The position numbers and the translations under genes are program-made. From positions 57,885,370 to 57,949,369 of the forward strand of contig OY997647.1 in NCBI GenBank assembly GCA_963921795.1: a stretch of 64,000 nt of DNA, in the 5' to 3' direction. This DNA comes from Nannobrachium achirus (lineage: Eukaryota; Chordata; Actinopteri; Myctophiformes; Myctophidae). The notes beneath the pieces were generated by a model. That model saw only the letters and a program-made list of their open reading frames with translations. It made no database searches and was not told the DNA's origin. Below are positions 11,223-21,635 of the stretch, piece after piece (the first letter of the stretch is position 1; each line of letters opens with the position of its first letter).

Positions 11223-11922
11223 GAAATGTTCGTGACCTATTTGCCAATAAGATAGAGAGGGACTATAGGGTTCAAGTAGTCTACTATCAATCAAGTTTCT
11301 TCGTACCTCTCTTTTGTTGTTTTTGGGCTCCCGTCTGACGACAGGTTGTGAAAACCAACTTTTGTGGCTGTCTGGCTGACTATCTGCGGTGCAACCTGAT
11401 GAAGGCCGACTCACAGCAAAGTGGGAGGCTGTTGCCAGGCAACTCTATGCTTCAGGCGGTCCTCTTTAGTTCCCTTTCGTATTGTGTTCCGTCATTGTTT
11501 CTTTGACATCACCACAAACACACAGCTGCTCTGCGGTGCTTTAGAATCCCTCAGTATCTTATTACTAACACATACAGTCATGAAAAGAAACTTTTCTATG
11601 GGGACTATCTTGAGGGGTGGAAAGTGTTTGAGGTCTAGACATCCTGGAAAAGGTGGGTGGAGCGGTCGGGTACAGAGGAAAGGAAGGGGCTGTGGAGAAA
11701 TACAAACGAGGGAATAGAAACGTGAAAGGAACTAGCAAGCACCTGGGGGACAGAGGAATTTCATCTTAAACTCTTTATGAGAGCATGTTAAGAGATTACG
11801 TGAGCTGACTGATATTCCAGAACGTATACACATTATTTGGACCAAAATATACATACATTGATATTGTTTGGCGTGCGTGCGTTTTATAGAGGGTGGGTAA
11901 AATACAACTAAACTAGAGAAAA
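11223..11922. other. No gene seen
   Basis: No supported gene or element. Confidence 0.5.
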
Positions 11923-12087
11923 GGCAGCAGAGGCTTTGTTGATATGCAACGCACATTTTTCTTCTGCCTTGGTGTTGTCTCTTCCCTGTGAGCAGACATC
12001 TCTCATTTCTATGAGACTGTCACTCCATCTCCAAATGCGGCCTGCAGCAGTGACTCTCAACCCTTTTCATTTCAAGGAAACCCGGCA
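11923..12087 (+). repeat. Dispersed direct repeat, left copy
   Basis: About 165 bp that reappears almost unchanged at 12586-12752, in the same orientation. Both begin near GGCTTTGTTGATATGCAACG and end at AAGGAAACCCGG. The right copy lies inside a hAT relic, so it arrived or was duplicated after that insertion. Confidence 0.8.
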
Positions 12088-12099
12088 TGATATGCATCT

Positions 12100-12247
12100 C
12101 TGCATGACCCCAATATTTATTTATTTTATTTTGTATCTCTGCAACTGTAGAGCTTACTTTTATTGAGTATTGTGTATCTGTAAAGCACTCTGTGCATTCG
12201 TGCTGTGAAGATGTGCTATATAAATAAAGTTCATTCATTCATTCAAT
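12100..12247 (+). mobile_element. LINE-like 3' end with (ATTC)n tail
   Basis: TGTAAAGCACTCTGTGCATTC, then ATATAAATAAAG and (TTCA)n at about 12221-12245. The pattern of an AATAAAG word followed by a 4-bp microsatellite is typical of L2/Rex-like LINE tails. No coding part remains. Confidence 0.55.
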
Positions 12248-12436
12248 ATACACTGTAAAATCTGCAGTGTTCATTTGACTCAGGAGAGTGTTCCATTTGC
12301 ACACTCTCTGAATTAGAGACCACTAAGGGTCCAATTGAATGCCTGATGATGGTCTCCGGACCTCAAGTTGAGATTCTACAGTGGCCTGCAGCGTCAGGAA
12401 AACACACGTTTTTCAACCATTATGTGACCACTGACC

Positions 12437-13012
12437 AGGCAGACACGTGCACACATAGACATCAATGGGGGCTTGAACCCCTGCCCTTTTATCCATCTGT
12501 AAAAAAGTGCCCTCTCCAGACCATGAATGCATTTTTTACAATGGATGAAAGAAACGCAAATGCCTCCTTTCCATGCCATATGAGAAAAGACAGCAGAGGC
12601 TTTGTTGATATGCAACGCACATTTTTCTTCTGCCTTGGTGTTGTCTCTTCCCTGTGAGCAGACATCTCTCATTTCTATGAGACTGTCACTCCATCTCCAA
12701 ATGCGGCCTACAGCAGTGACTCTCAACCTATTTCATTTCAAGGAAACCCGGTATATGATTTCTCATGTCCGAACTCTCCTGAACTTGATTGCAGAATCTT
12801 ATTTTGAAGGAATTGCCCTCTCTGTGTAGAAATCCATGCCGTTAAGCCACATCTCCAGTATTGACTTGATTATGCTTATAGTTCAGTGTGGTATCAAGCA
12901 CCGAAAATAGCCGACCTCCAAGCTCACGGTGTGACGCGTTGTGAGCTTGGAGGTCTGCTATTTTCGATATTTTCACAAAAATGACCCTTAAGAAATTTCA
13001 GCCCCTGCCTCA
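12437..13012 (+). mobile_element. hAT-like MITE, CAGGSACGTGCA family, copy 2 (damaged)
   Basis: Starts near ACACGTGCACACATAGAC and ends near AAATTTCAGCCCCTGCCTC, where the last 20 or so bases of the family end are missing. Positions 12586-12752 are an unrelated duplicated segment. The internal hairpin 12903-12965 is well kept: GAAAATAGCCGACCTCCAAG against CTTGGAGGTCTGCTATTTTC. Confidence 0.7.
12586..12752 (+). repeat. Dispersed direct repeat, right copy
   Basis: Partner of 11923-12087 with only a few differences. It interrupts the hAT relic at 12437-13012. Confidence 0.8.
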
Positions 13013-13521
13013 GGCAAACTGAAACAATTGTTTACAGCACTCATACCTATTTACAGCAACAGCCTGCGGTAGTAAATGTAAAGTATTAAGGTACCCACAT
13101 ACACGCTCACATTGTCAACACATGCACACCTAATACCGTACACCCACAGACACCTCTTGTGTGAGCACAAGTCACACGACAGGCAGCACGCAGAGCGTCT
13201 TCAACTCCACCCGCAGCGCCCATCTGTTAGCCTACTGTGTTGACCGCATTCAGAACACACAAACTAAGGAATCATTAACAGTGCAGCATGGCTTCCACCA
13301 CGTTGAGCAGAAGCCCTCATAATTTCCATTGGAAATGAGATGGTGGGCGTCAGAAAAAGGTGGAAAAGTCTGCGGCACGCAAGCTGTTTACAGAATGCTT
13401 TTACACCTAAGAATAGCAGCTATACTGAGTGGTCTAGTCTTAAAACCACCAAAGCCCTATTTGCAAATACACTGCCAATATACACGCTTGAAATTTGCAA
13501 TAGCTGTTCTTTACATTGTAA
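13013..13521. other. No gene seen
   Basis: No supported gene or element. Confidence 0.5.
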
Positions 13522-13599
13522 TATGTTCATGTCAGATATGATGAGTTAGGGTTGTAAAGTTTACAAAAACCCTAACTCATCATATCTGACATGAACATA
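13522..13599. repeat. Near-perfect short palindrome
   Basis: TATGTTCATGTCAGATATG runs into an inverse ending CATATCTGACATGAACATA. Arms are about 33 nt with a loop of roughly 10 nt. It is not related to the AGCAGATCT hairpin set. Confidence 0.85.
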
Positions 13600-13759
13600 A
13601 ACATAAGACTTGCTAATCATAATACACACATATTAACCTACATCACCACCATATACACACCCAAAATATCACACTTCCATCCATACGATCTGTTGTACTA
13701 TTCCGCTTTTTCTCATCATTACTCTTCTCTATCAGTATCTATCAGTTTATTATATAGAT

Positions 13760-13921
13760 CAGTGGTTCTCCATATAGATAAGTGGATTCCAGGGACTTTG
13801 TGGGTTCCTTTATGGGGGTCTAAATTGACTAGTATACAAACGGGTCCATTCGGTTCCATTTGTATACTGTTAGAGTAGAGTTAAAGGGAGACCTCGAAAT
13901 GTAAAGGTTTGAGAAACACTG
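13760..13921 (+). mobile_element. hAT-like MITE with CAGTGGTTCTC ends
   Basis: CAGTGGTTCTC on the left and GAGAAACACTG on the right. The flanks ATATAGAT (13752-13759) and ATTTAGAT (13922-13929) match at 7 of 8 bases. The GTTTGAGAAACACTG end resembles the element at 7244-8019. Confidence 0.75.
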
Positions 13922-13929
13922 ATTTAGAT

Positions 13930-14352
13930 TGATGCACAGACTGCAAAGTGTTTGTGAAGGCACAATTAACCAGCTGAGTGAGGTTAGATGACACTGTCTG
14001 GCTCCTGCCGTTATTTAAAATGAGATCTCTGTAAACGCAAAGGGGCGGACAGGGGCCAATTAAACCTGATTGACATGTGGAAATACAGAGATTAAGGGTT
14101 CCGCTTAAGTTTGGAACGGATGGAAGGTTTTAACCCCTCTAGGCTTTTCAAAAAGCAAGCCAAAGTGGATTTAAAAAGTTTGGGACTGTTGTTATGTATG
14201 TCCTTATGCTGAATGAAACCAAACTAGGGGTGCAACAGTTCATTGAACTAATCCATTCAAATATCAGTCAATTTTGGGATTTTTTTTTTTTTTTTTATCC
14301 AACTTTTTTGGATAGTGCTTTACATAGTGCTTTACAAAACAATATCAAAATC
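13930..14352. other. No gene seen
   Basis: AT-rich with a T-run at about 14280-14298. Confidence 0.5.
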
Positions 14353-14400
14353 AGTGGTGGAAAGTAACTAAGTACATTTACTCAAGTATTGTATTTTGAG

Positions 14401-14435
<35 letters not shown>
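14353..14435 (+). mobile_element. hAT-like end (CAGTGGTGGAAAGTA) cut by (GA)n
   Basis: CAGTGGTGGAAAGTAACTAAG is a fish hAT-type end, followed by ACTCAAG and then a (GA)n run at 14402-14434. An opposite end, TTTTCCACCACTG, is at about 17809-17821. The flanks do not form a TSD, so it is not shown that the two ends belong together. Confidence 0.55.
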
Positions 14436-14436
<1 letters not shown>

Positions 14437-14560
14437 GGTTCAGTTTACCAGTGGCTCTTGTGACAAAGTGTCCAGCAGCACCACATCACACAACACTTTG
14501 TCACCGTCAGGTCCACCAAGACATAAATCAGATATAGCACCAGGATATCAGTGACACACA

Positions 14561-15235
14561 GAGAATGTTAGAGAGGCAGGGGATACAATTTCTAAAAAGG
14601 CCTTTTGGTGGAAATATCGAAAACAGCAGACTAGACCTCCAAGCTGACGCGTCGGCTATTTTCTGATTGTGATTTTCTGATATTTTTTGTGATTTTCTGA
14701 TATTTTCTGATTAATGAAACAGTGGTAAATCAGTCAACAACCTTGAGTTGGCTCATGGACCCCGCCCACTGTTGTGTTGCAGTTATGACATTTCCAAACC
14801 TTGCAAGTTACAACTGTGTTTTCTTTCATTTATATGGTAGAAGTGGTAGAAAAGCAATTTACCATTCGAGGGTCATGGGTTGTTGTCTGATTTACCACTG
14901 TTTCAGGGTTGTGCAACCCAGTGGTAAATCAGCCAACAACCCACTCCCTCTTATCGTAAATGGCTTACATACTGCATGGAGATGTGACGTAACGGCATAG
15001 ATTTCTACACAGAGAGGACAATTCTTTCCACATCAGATATTGCATTCAAGTTCAGGAGAGTTTGGACAAAGCAATTCTCTTGAATGCAGCCTTCATGGCA
15101 TGGAAAGAAGGCGTTTGCATTTCTTTCACCATAGTAAAAACTACATTCATGGTCTGGAGAGGGAAGTTTTTACAGACCGATAAAAGGGCAAGAGCTCAAG
15201 CCCCCTTTGATGTTAATGAAAGTTTAGAATGAAAG
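14561..15235 (-). mobile_element. hAT-like MITE, CAGGSACGTGCA family, copy 3 (interrupted)
   Basis: Matches the family in minus orientation: AGAGAATGTTAGAGAGGCAG at the left, CAAGCCCCCTTTGATGT at the right. Between about 14713 and 14980 foreign DNA is present with an inverted pair, GAAACAGTGGTAAATCAG at 14718-14735 and its inverse near 14888-14905. Only a remnant of the hairpin survives (GACCTCCAAGCTGACGC). Confidence 0.65.
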
Positions 15236-15238
15236 TCA

Positions 15239-15262
15239 ATTCAATTCAATTCAATTCAAGTA
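15239..15262. repeat. (AATTC)n short tandem repeat
   Basis: Four to five AATTC units. Confidence 0.85.
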
Positions 15263-15970
15263 TTGTGTAAACAAAGCTATGCCACATTTCGTCCTTATAG
15301 CCTATACATGTACAATGTACAGCAATGTACAGGGTATAAAACGTTTTGAAACAAATACTGTGGCAGCAATATTTTGCATTTCTCAAAACAAATTTAAATT
15401 GTTTACAAAAAAGCCCCAGATTTAAAATGCGTTTAAAAGACTCTGACACTGAAAGGCCACATGAAGCCTGAGATCCACACCATTATTAGACCTGGTCTTG
15501 TCTTGTCAATTATTGCTTTATTAATATTGTTTAGATAATATAGAGGGAGACAGGAAGCTGAGGCGGGGTAAGATGTACAACACATGGCTCCGGGTAGAAT
15601 CCTGCCGGTGACATATTTAGAGTTGTCATTTTTATTATGGAAGTTGACACTTATTCGTTTTGGGCAATTGTATTATCAGGCAGCACAGTACACAGGAGTC
15701 ATTCAGTCACTGTTCTAGGCCTAAAGATAAGGTCAGAGGCAGGGTGACCTTGACAATCAATACCAACCCATGATCTGATTCTGATCTCATTCCTACACTG
15801 TCTTGTGCCTCTCACATTTAGCCTGATTCCAACCCATAGACCCCAGTCTGAAATCAATCTCACATTAGTTCTCTTAGCATAATTTAGTTCTATATAGTTT
15901 ATTTTTTTAAGAATGCACATTTCAAAGGTTGGTGACAAGTGCATAGGACAAAAGTGCAAATGTTCAGAAT
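15263..15970. other. No gene seen
   Basis: No supported gene or element. Confidence 0.5.
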
Positions 15971-16847
15971 AGTCGGAGGCCTTAAGGATATCTCGCGCTA
16001 ATCAGTCTAAAAGCGCGAAATTTTGCACAGATGTAGCTCAGGGCAAGCTCTAATTATTTAGCTAGGGCGCCCGAGTCGGCGACCTTCGGGGTCGCCACAG
16101 CGGCCAAATCAAGTTGGGCTCCCATTGACTTTCTATACAGGAGGAAAATACCCAGAAAAAAAAATGTTTTTCTGGGTATTTAAGTAGGATCTGAGGGGTC
16201 TAACTATAGGGTTTGTCATCATGATGAATCCATTGAAAGCATTTGTTTTGCACAAAAAACATTCCTTGGGCTAGAAATGGCCTCAGAAAACGATGCATAT
16301 ATGGGTGAGCATTCATGTTAGTCGGAGGCCTTAGGTTTTTTTTTCTTGTGCTAATCAGTCTAAAAGCGCCAAATTTTGCACAGATGTAGCCCAGGGCATG
16401 CTCTAATGATTTAGCTAGGGCGCCTGAGTCGGCGACCTTCGGGGTCGCCACAGCTCCAGAAAACACCCAAAAAACTCTGAAAAGTGATGACTCATCACTT
16501 TTCATCACTAAACCATCGTTGTCTAGGGCCATTTGTACCCCAAGGAAAGTTTTTTGTGCAAAACAAATGCTTGCAATGGATTCAGCATCATGACACACCC
16601 CTAGTTAGACCCCTCATATCCAACTTAAATACCCAGAAAAAAAGTGTTTTTCTGGGTATTTTCCTCCCGTATAGAAAGTCGATGGGAGCCCAACTTGATT
16701 TGGCCGCTGTGGCGATCCCGAAGGTCGCCGACTCGGGCGCCCTAGCTAAATCATTTGAACATACCCTGGGCTACATCTGTGCAAAATTTCGCGCTTTTAG
16801 ACTAATTAGCGCGAGATTACCATGTCATCTCCCTTAGGCCCCCGACT
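15971..16847. mobile_element. Large foldback element, arms about 315 bp
   Basis: 15971-16282 is the approximate inverse of 16527-16847; both arms run from AGTCGG through GGCGCCCGAGTCGGCGACC and AAAATACCCAGAAAAA. The middle carries a third, direct copy of the outer 140 bp (16317-16456). Arms differ at scattered positions and by a few indels. No TSD was recognised. A transcript of either strand would fold into a long double-stranded stem. Confidence 0.85.
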
Positions 16848-17516
16848 AGAAGGGGATCCTGTGATAATAAAATCAAAGAAATAGGAAAGAGGAAAGAGGC
16901 ACACTGTCTGGAACTTTCAAAAGAAGTCGACGTTTCGGTTGTTTGACCTCCATCAGGACAGACAGACATGTCTGTCCTGATGGAGGACAGAGTTCTGAGT
17001 TCTATATAGTTGACTGGGATCCCCAGGGCTCTATACTAGATCCTCTGGTAAGTTCACAACATGTCACAATACCGTTTCAGTCAGACAACTCTTGGATTTA
17101 ATTAAATGTAGGCCTATATTTTTATTGATCATAAATTTGAGCATAGATATCTGAAGCATAGTTTGGTGTCAGGGCTCTGTTTCTATTCATTCCCTGTGAG
17201 CATGAACATTGTATAATTAAGTGATATGCCAAATGGAATTACAGTGAATTCGGTGTAACCCCTAAAAGCAATCAGCTGAGCTGGGTGAAGCTGAAACTGA
17301 ATTTGCCACAGGATTAATAAAGTTCTCTTCTTCTGATTAATAAGCACAGGCTTGAATGAAAGAAACATTTATATTATGAAGTTGAATCTAGTTTTGGGGA
17401 GAGATTCAGATTCTTCTCCACTGGAAATGATCCCACTCCCACTGAGTTAGTCAAAAGATTAATGCACAATATAGCTACATCTAGTGGCAGGAAATAGGAT
17501 ACACAAGCAGGCATGC
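16848..17516. other. No gene seen; small palindrome
   Basis: A short palindrome CTCCATCAGGACAGACA/TGTCTGTCCTGATGGAG lies at about 16949-16985. No gene. Confidence 0.55.
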
Positions 17517-17592
17517 ACAGCATGCACACACATGCATGCACACACATGCATGCACGCACACACGCACGCACGCACGCACGCACACACGCGTG
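17517..17592. repeat. CA/CATG/CACG microsatellite
   Basis: Mixed ACACATGC and ACGC units. Confidence 0.9.
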
Positions 17593-17596
17593 TGTG

Positions 17597-17660
17597 CGAA
17601 AATAGCTGATCTACAGTACGCCATGCGATGCATTGTGAGATTGCAAGATCAGCTATTTTC
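17597..17660. repeat. Hairpin core copy
   Basis: CGAAAATAGCTGATCTACAG at the left, GCAAGATCAGCTATTTTC at the right, with mismatches near the loop. Directly abuts the microsatellite. Confidence 0.7.
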
Positions 17661-17699
17661 AAAAGAGGTCTATATTTGAAAACTTGTGAAATTGGACAT

Positions 17700-17821
17700 T
17701 CTGCGAGTACTTTCTACTTTTGGTTCTTTAAGTACATTTTGATACCGATACTTTTACCTGTTACAGAATATTTCTACATTGCAGTATTGATTCTTTTACT
17801 TTAGTACTTTTTCCACCACTG
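17700..17821 (-). mobile_element. hAT-like end (inverse of CAGTGGTGGAAA)
   Basis: Ends TACTTTTTCCACCACTG and contains AAGTACATTTTGATACCGATAC-like words. Possible partner of the end at 14353. Confidence 0.55.
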
Positions 17822-17928
17822 CTATTTGCAGAATGAATGTATTCCCCCCTGCATTGAAGATAGTTCAGTCACACAATAACATTTTAACGGAGCAAATCAA
17901 AAGAATAAAAAAAGTGAGTTCTAATAAA

Positions 17929-18850
17929 AAACTAGACCAGGTCAACCTGGTTGTGCCAGACCCCGGTTCTGCCAACCCTCTGGGCCTATAAATTTAATGG
18001 TACATTTATAGGCTGTCTGTCCCTTTATAGGCTGTCTGTCCCTCCCTCATGTCATCATCATTTGTGACATCATTATGACCAAATATGGAGAAAAGAGGGA
18101 GGGACAGACCGACAGACAAAGCCTTTTGCTTTGTCTGTCGGTCTGTCCCTCCCTCATGTCATTGTGATGACATGAAGGCTTTGTCTGTCGGTCTATCCCT
18201 CCCTCATGTCATCATCATGTCATCATCATGACCATCTATGGAGAAAAACCGGACAGACCGACATTTGCTTATGTAGGCCTACCCATTTCATGGGTCTGGC
18301 AACAAAACAAAACAAAACAAAGCAAATAACAGTATAGCATCTTTCCCGAAGCATGTAATAAGTGTAGTCACTTTTATAATACAGTAGTCGGTTTTCTTTT
18401 GAAATTGAGGTTGTCTTTTTCCCTGTTTGCCAGACCCATGAAATGGGTAGGCCTACATAAGCAAATGTCGGTCTGTCCCTTTTCTATATAAAGGGTATAT
18501 ATGATGATGACATGATGATGACATGCCTACAAAAGGCATGATGTCATAAATGATGATGACAGACAGGGGGTTGGCAGAACCCCCTGTAACATTATGGTTC
18601 TTCAAAATGGCTGTGGGTGGTGTCATATGAAGAACCATAATGTTAAAGCTTATGCGAAAAATGCTAATGTTAAAAAATGTAACACTAATGCTAACACCAA
18701 CCGCTACACAAGGTTGCACAGACTTGACATGAGGGAGGGACAGACAGCCTATAAAGGGACAGACAGCCTATAAATGTACCATTAAATTTATAGGCCCAGA
18801 GGGTTGGCAGAACCGGGGTCTGGCACAACCAGGTTGACCTGGTCTAGTTT
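17929..18850. mobile_element. Foldback element with identical 126-bp arms
   Basis: 17929-18054 and 18725-18850 are exact inverse copies as far as I can read, from AAACTAGACCAGGTCAAC to CCTCCCTCATGTCA. The centre holds further nested palindromes: GACAGACAAAGC/GCTTTGTCTGTC at about 18110-18140, and a TTTGCTTATGTAGGCCTACC arm at about 18264 with its inverse near 18450. Tandem GGCTGTCTGTCCCT words lie within each arm. No protein and no evident TSD. Identical arms suggest recent activity or gene conversion. Confidence 0.9.
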
Positions 18851-18871
18851 TCTTTACATCTTTGAATAATT

Positions 18872-19044
18872 AGTGTGGTTGCGCAACAACTAGGGTAACT
18901 TTTCCGCTGCCATTGGAAATGGCAGGGATAGGGAATCAATAGGGAATCAATAAGGAATCAATGGGAGTGGGAATCAATTGGTCGAGCTTCACATGGCAGT
19001 TAGTTTACCGTAGAATATAGTCAGCAACCGTTAGCAACCACACT
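18872..19044 (+). mobile_element. Small MITE with AGTGTGGTTGC ends, copy 2
   Basis: AGTGTGGTTGC at 18872 and GCAACCACACT ending at 19044. The internal GAGCTTCACATGGCAGTTAG resembles part of family B (about 4469), pointing to shared ancestry or nesting. Confidence 0.65.
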
Positions 19045-19329
19045 CGCAATTTCCAATTGCATCTTTCTAGTTTCACCTATAATGGCATGGCCAAAATGGA
19101 GACGACAGGTTTAAAGTGGTTAACCTCCACCTCCAGTGACAGAGTGACTGACTGACAACAGAAATACACATCTTGTCTGAAGACGTTTCCAGCGGGCGAG
19201 GTGGCTGGAGCAAGATAGATACAGGTCTGCTGTGTTTAGCTGTGCAGCAACTGTCATTCAATCAGTATCACCAGTGCACTTACATTCACCACCACCACTG
19301 TTGTTCTGACTGATCCTCTGTCGTAGAGA

Positions 19330-19645
19330 CAGGGACGTGCAGAGAATGTTAGAGAGGCAGGGGCTGAAATTTCTAAAAGGGCCTTTTGGTGAAAATATTG
19401 AAAATACGCATCGCGCTGCGACACGTTGTGAGCTTGGAGGTCAGCTATTTTCGGTGCTTGATATCACACTGAACTAAGCATAATCAAGGGAATACTGGAG
19501 TTGTGGTGTAACGGCATGTATTTCTGTACACTTGTTTCAACATAAGATGCTGCATTCAAGTTCAGGAGAGTTTGGACAAGGCAATTCTCTTGAATGCCCT
19601 TCAGGTATGGCATGGAAAGGGGACATTTGCATTTCTTTCACCAAA
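19330..19645 (-). mobile_element. hAT-like MITE, CAGGSACGTGCA family, copy 4
   Basis: Begins CAGGGACGTGCAGAGAATG and continues GAGGCAGGGGCTGAAATTTC. One hairpin arm, GTTGTGAGCTTGGAGGTCAG, and the flank TTCAAGTTCAGGAGAGTTTG follow. The other terminus is missing after about 19645. Confidence 0.7.
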
Positions 19646-20096
19646 GTTAAATGAAATCTCGCCAGGCTGAGGCTCTATCTGACTTTCAAACTGAGTTAGT
19701 GAAATTAAATTGGAGATCTCTATGTAATCTACTGCAGTGACTCTCAACCTTTTTAAATTCAAGGACTCCAGGCAGGCAGTTTGATAGGCATCATTGAGCT
19801 CCCTTGGATATGCACAGTAAAATCCTCTGGATTATGTCTACTCTGAGAGTGTACAAATGGTGCTACCGGTATGTGTACCTTGTACTTGTACAACCCCTGA
19901 CGCCTCATTGAGAACCAGAACCATCTTTCACCCTGTCTGCCTGCAGTTCTGTCTGTAAGAACATCTGAAAACCCATTCAAACTGCATTTAGAAAATCTCA
20001 ACTGTGATTTGAAACTTCACTTAAGAACTTTTGACAGAAATATTCAAGTGGAGTGGAGCCCACAGGAATGCGAGGTGGAGGCCTGAGCCGCTGACA

Positions 20097-20255
20097 TGGT
20101 GGTCTGGTCCGGGCACCCTATATACTGCAATGCTAGCCCGACAGTGTGTCACAGGTTCTAATCCTATCCCCGATGACCTTAGCTGGGAGTCACTTCCCAT
20201 ACCTCTCCCAATTTCCTGTCAGTCTACTGTCCTATCAATAAAGGCAAAAAAAAAC
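20097..20255 (+). mobile_element. tRNA-derived SINE copy 1
   Basis: A pol III B-box-like GGTTCTAATCC lies at about 20154. The body GTCACTTCCCATACC...CCAATTTCCTGTCAG and the tail CTATCAATAAAGGCAAAAAA match the copies at 25555-25712 and 56583-57080. The tail (AATAAAGGCA plus A-run) is typical of a common fish SINE. The 5' part is degenerate. Confidence 0.72.
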
Positions 20256-20272
20256 TATAAACTAACTATAAA

Positions 20273-21305
20273 CTAGAAATACTGTTCCTACGAAAGAGTG
20301 TGGGCTCGCATGGAACACCATATATGGGCACAAAGATCTACCCAACAGGCACTCAACAAATATGGGCATAAAAACCTGCCCAACGCGGTGCGGAGTGCAG
20401 TGCCAGGCCTCGACCCGACCCGCGGTTTTCCCGAACCAGCGCGAAACGTTCGGAATCTCCTTATGTGGGGCTGATTGTTGACATCAGGCTGTTTCGGAAG
20501 AAATCGGCGCAAGCGCTGACTCATTGTGACATCACTTCATAAAAGGCTCTGACATCACGTACGCCACATGAGTCAACACAAAATGCCATGGTTACGTGTT
20601 GAATGTCATCAGTATGACGTGTTCTGATGTTCATATGGGCATAAATGGACACAGGCAAACATATGGTCAAAACGGCTCTTATGACAACAGGTATAATGGG
20701 GTTTGCAGTAAAGGGTAGGGCATTCACAGAGATCTCCATATATGGGCATAAAATGGGATGCGAGATCTCCATATATGGGCATAAGTGGACAAAGGCAAAC
20801 AGATGGTCATAATGGGTCCTATGACAACAGGTATAATGGGGTTTGCATTAAAGGGGGTACCGGCACTGTGTCTGCAACACAGTTGGAGGCACAGACAGAT
20901 ACAGAGATCTCCATAATGGGCATAAAGGGACACAGACAAACAGATACAGAGATCTCCACATATGGGCATAAAATGGATGCAGACAGACAGATACAGATAT
21001 CTCCATATATGAGCATAAATGGACACAGGAAAACAGATGGTCAATACGGGTCCTACAGAGATCTCCATATATGGGCATAAAATGGACGCAGACAGACAGA
21101 TAACTCCTTATATGGGCATAAATGGACACAGGCAAACAGATGGTTAAAACAGGTCCTATAGAGATCTCCATATATGGGCATAAAATGGACGTAGACAGAC
21201 AGATATCTCCATATATGGGCATAAATGGACACACGCAAACAGATGGTCAAAACGGATCCTATGACAACAGGTATAATGGGGTTTGCATTAAAGGGCGGAG
21301 CATTC
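20273..21305 (-). repeat. Family B (HINE-like) copy 2 with CCATATATGG array
   Basis: On the minus strand the end reads GCGAGCCCACAC, a stem-loop around TCGTAGGAAC, then GTATTTCTAG. To its right lies an array of units built on AGATCTCCATATATGGGC plus ACAGGCAAACAGATGG; the phrase ACAACAGGTATAATGGGG occurs three times (about 20685, 20825, 21264). Perfect CCATATATGG at 20318, 20736, 20769, 21065, 21168 and 21209, and CCTTATATGG at 21106. The second end of the element is not found. Confidence 0.65.
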
Positions 21306-21635
21306 ATTCCCTATTTACATTGTTCCCGAGTTAGCCAGGTTGCCAACTAGACGCTCATACATGGAACTACCGGTACTTATTTGGGCATGGCTGACATCGT
21401 AGTGACAACGTAATGATGACGTGAGCTTTATTGATTCAGCTCTGCTTAAAACCAGACTGCACAGTGTGAATGACACACATGGAGAGAGACATCGAGGAAG
21501 CCTTTTGCAGACATCCACTAACTTGATATTGAGCTGTTAATTGCCCTGTAACCAATCCTGGATAGTATGCATGGTCACACATCTTGAGTTACATTCTTGG
21601 ACCATTAAAACCCATGCATAGCAGCAGCTTTGAAG

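Noticed and set aside
14353-17821. One 3.5-kb hAT element between CAGTGGTGGAAAGTA and its inverse
   Set aside because: The flanks (ATCAAAAT and CTATTTGC) do not match as a TSD and the space between holds many unrelated elements.
20724-21334. Frames of 110-130 codons on both strands in the CCATATATGG array
   Set aside because: They come from tandem repeat units and are open on both strands at once.
21630-21635. TTG as start of the zinc-finger protein
   Set aside because: The ATG at 21636 is in frame two codons later and is the usual eukaryotic start.
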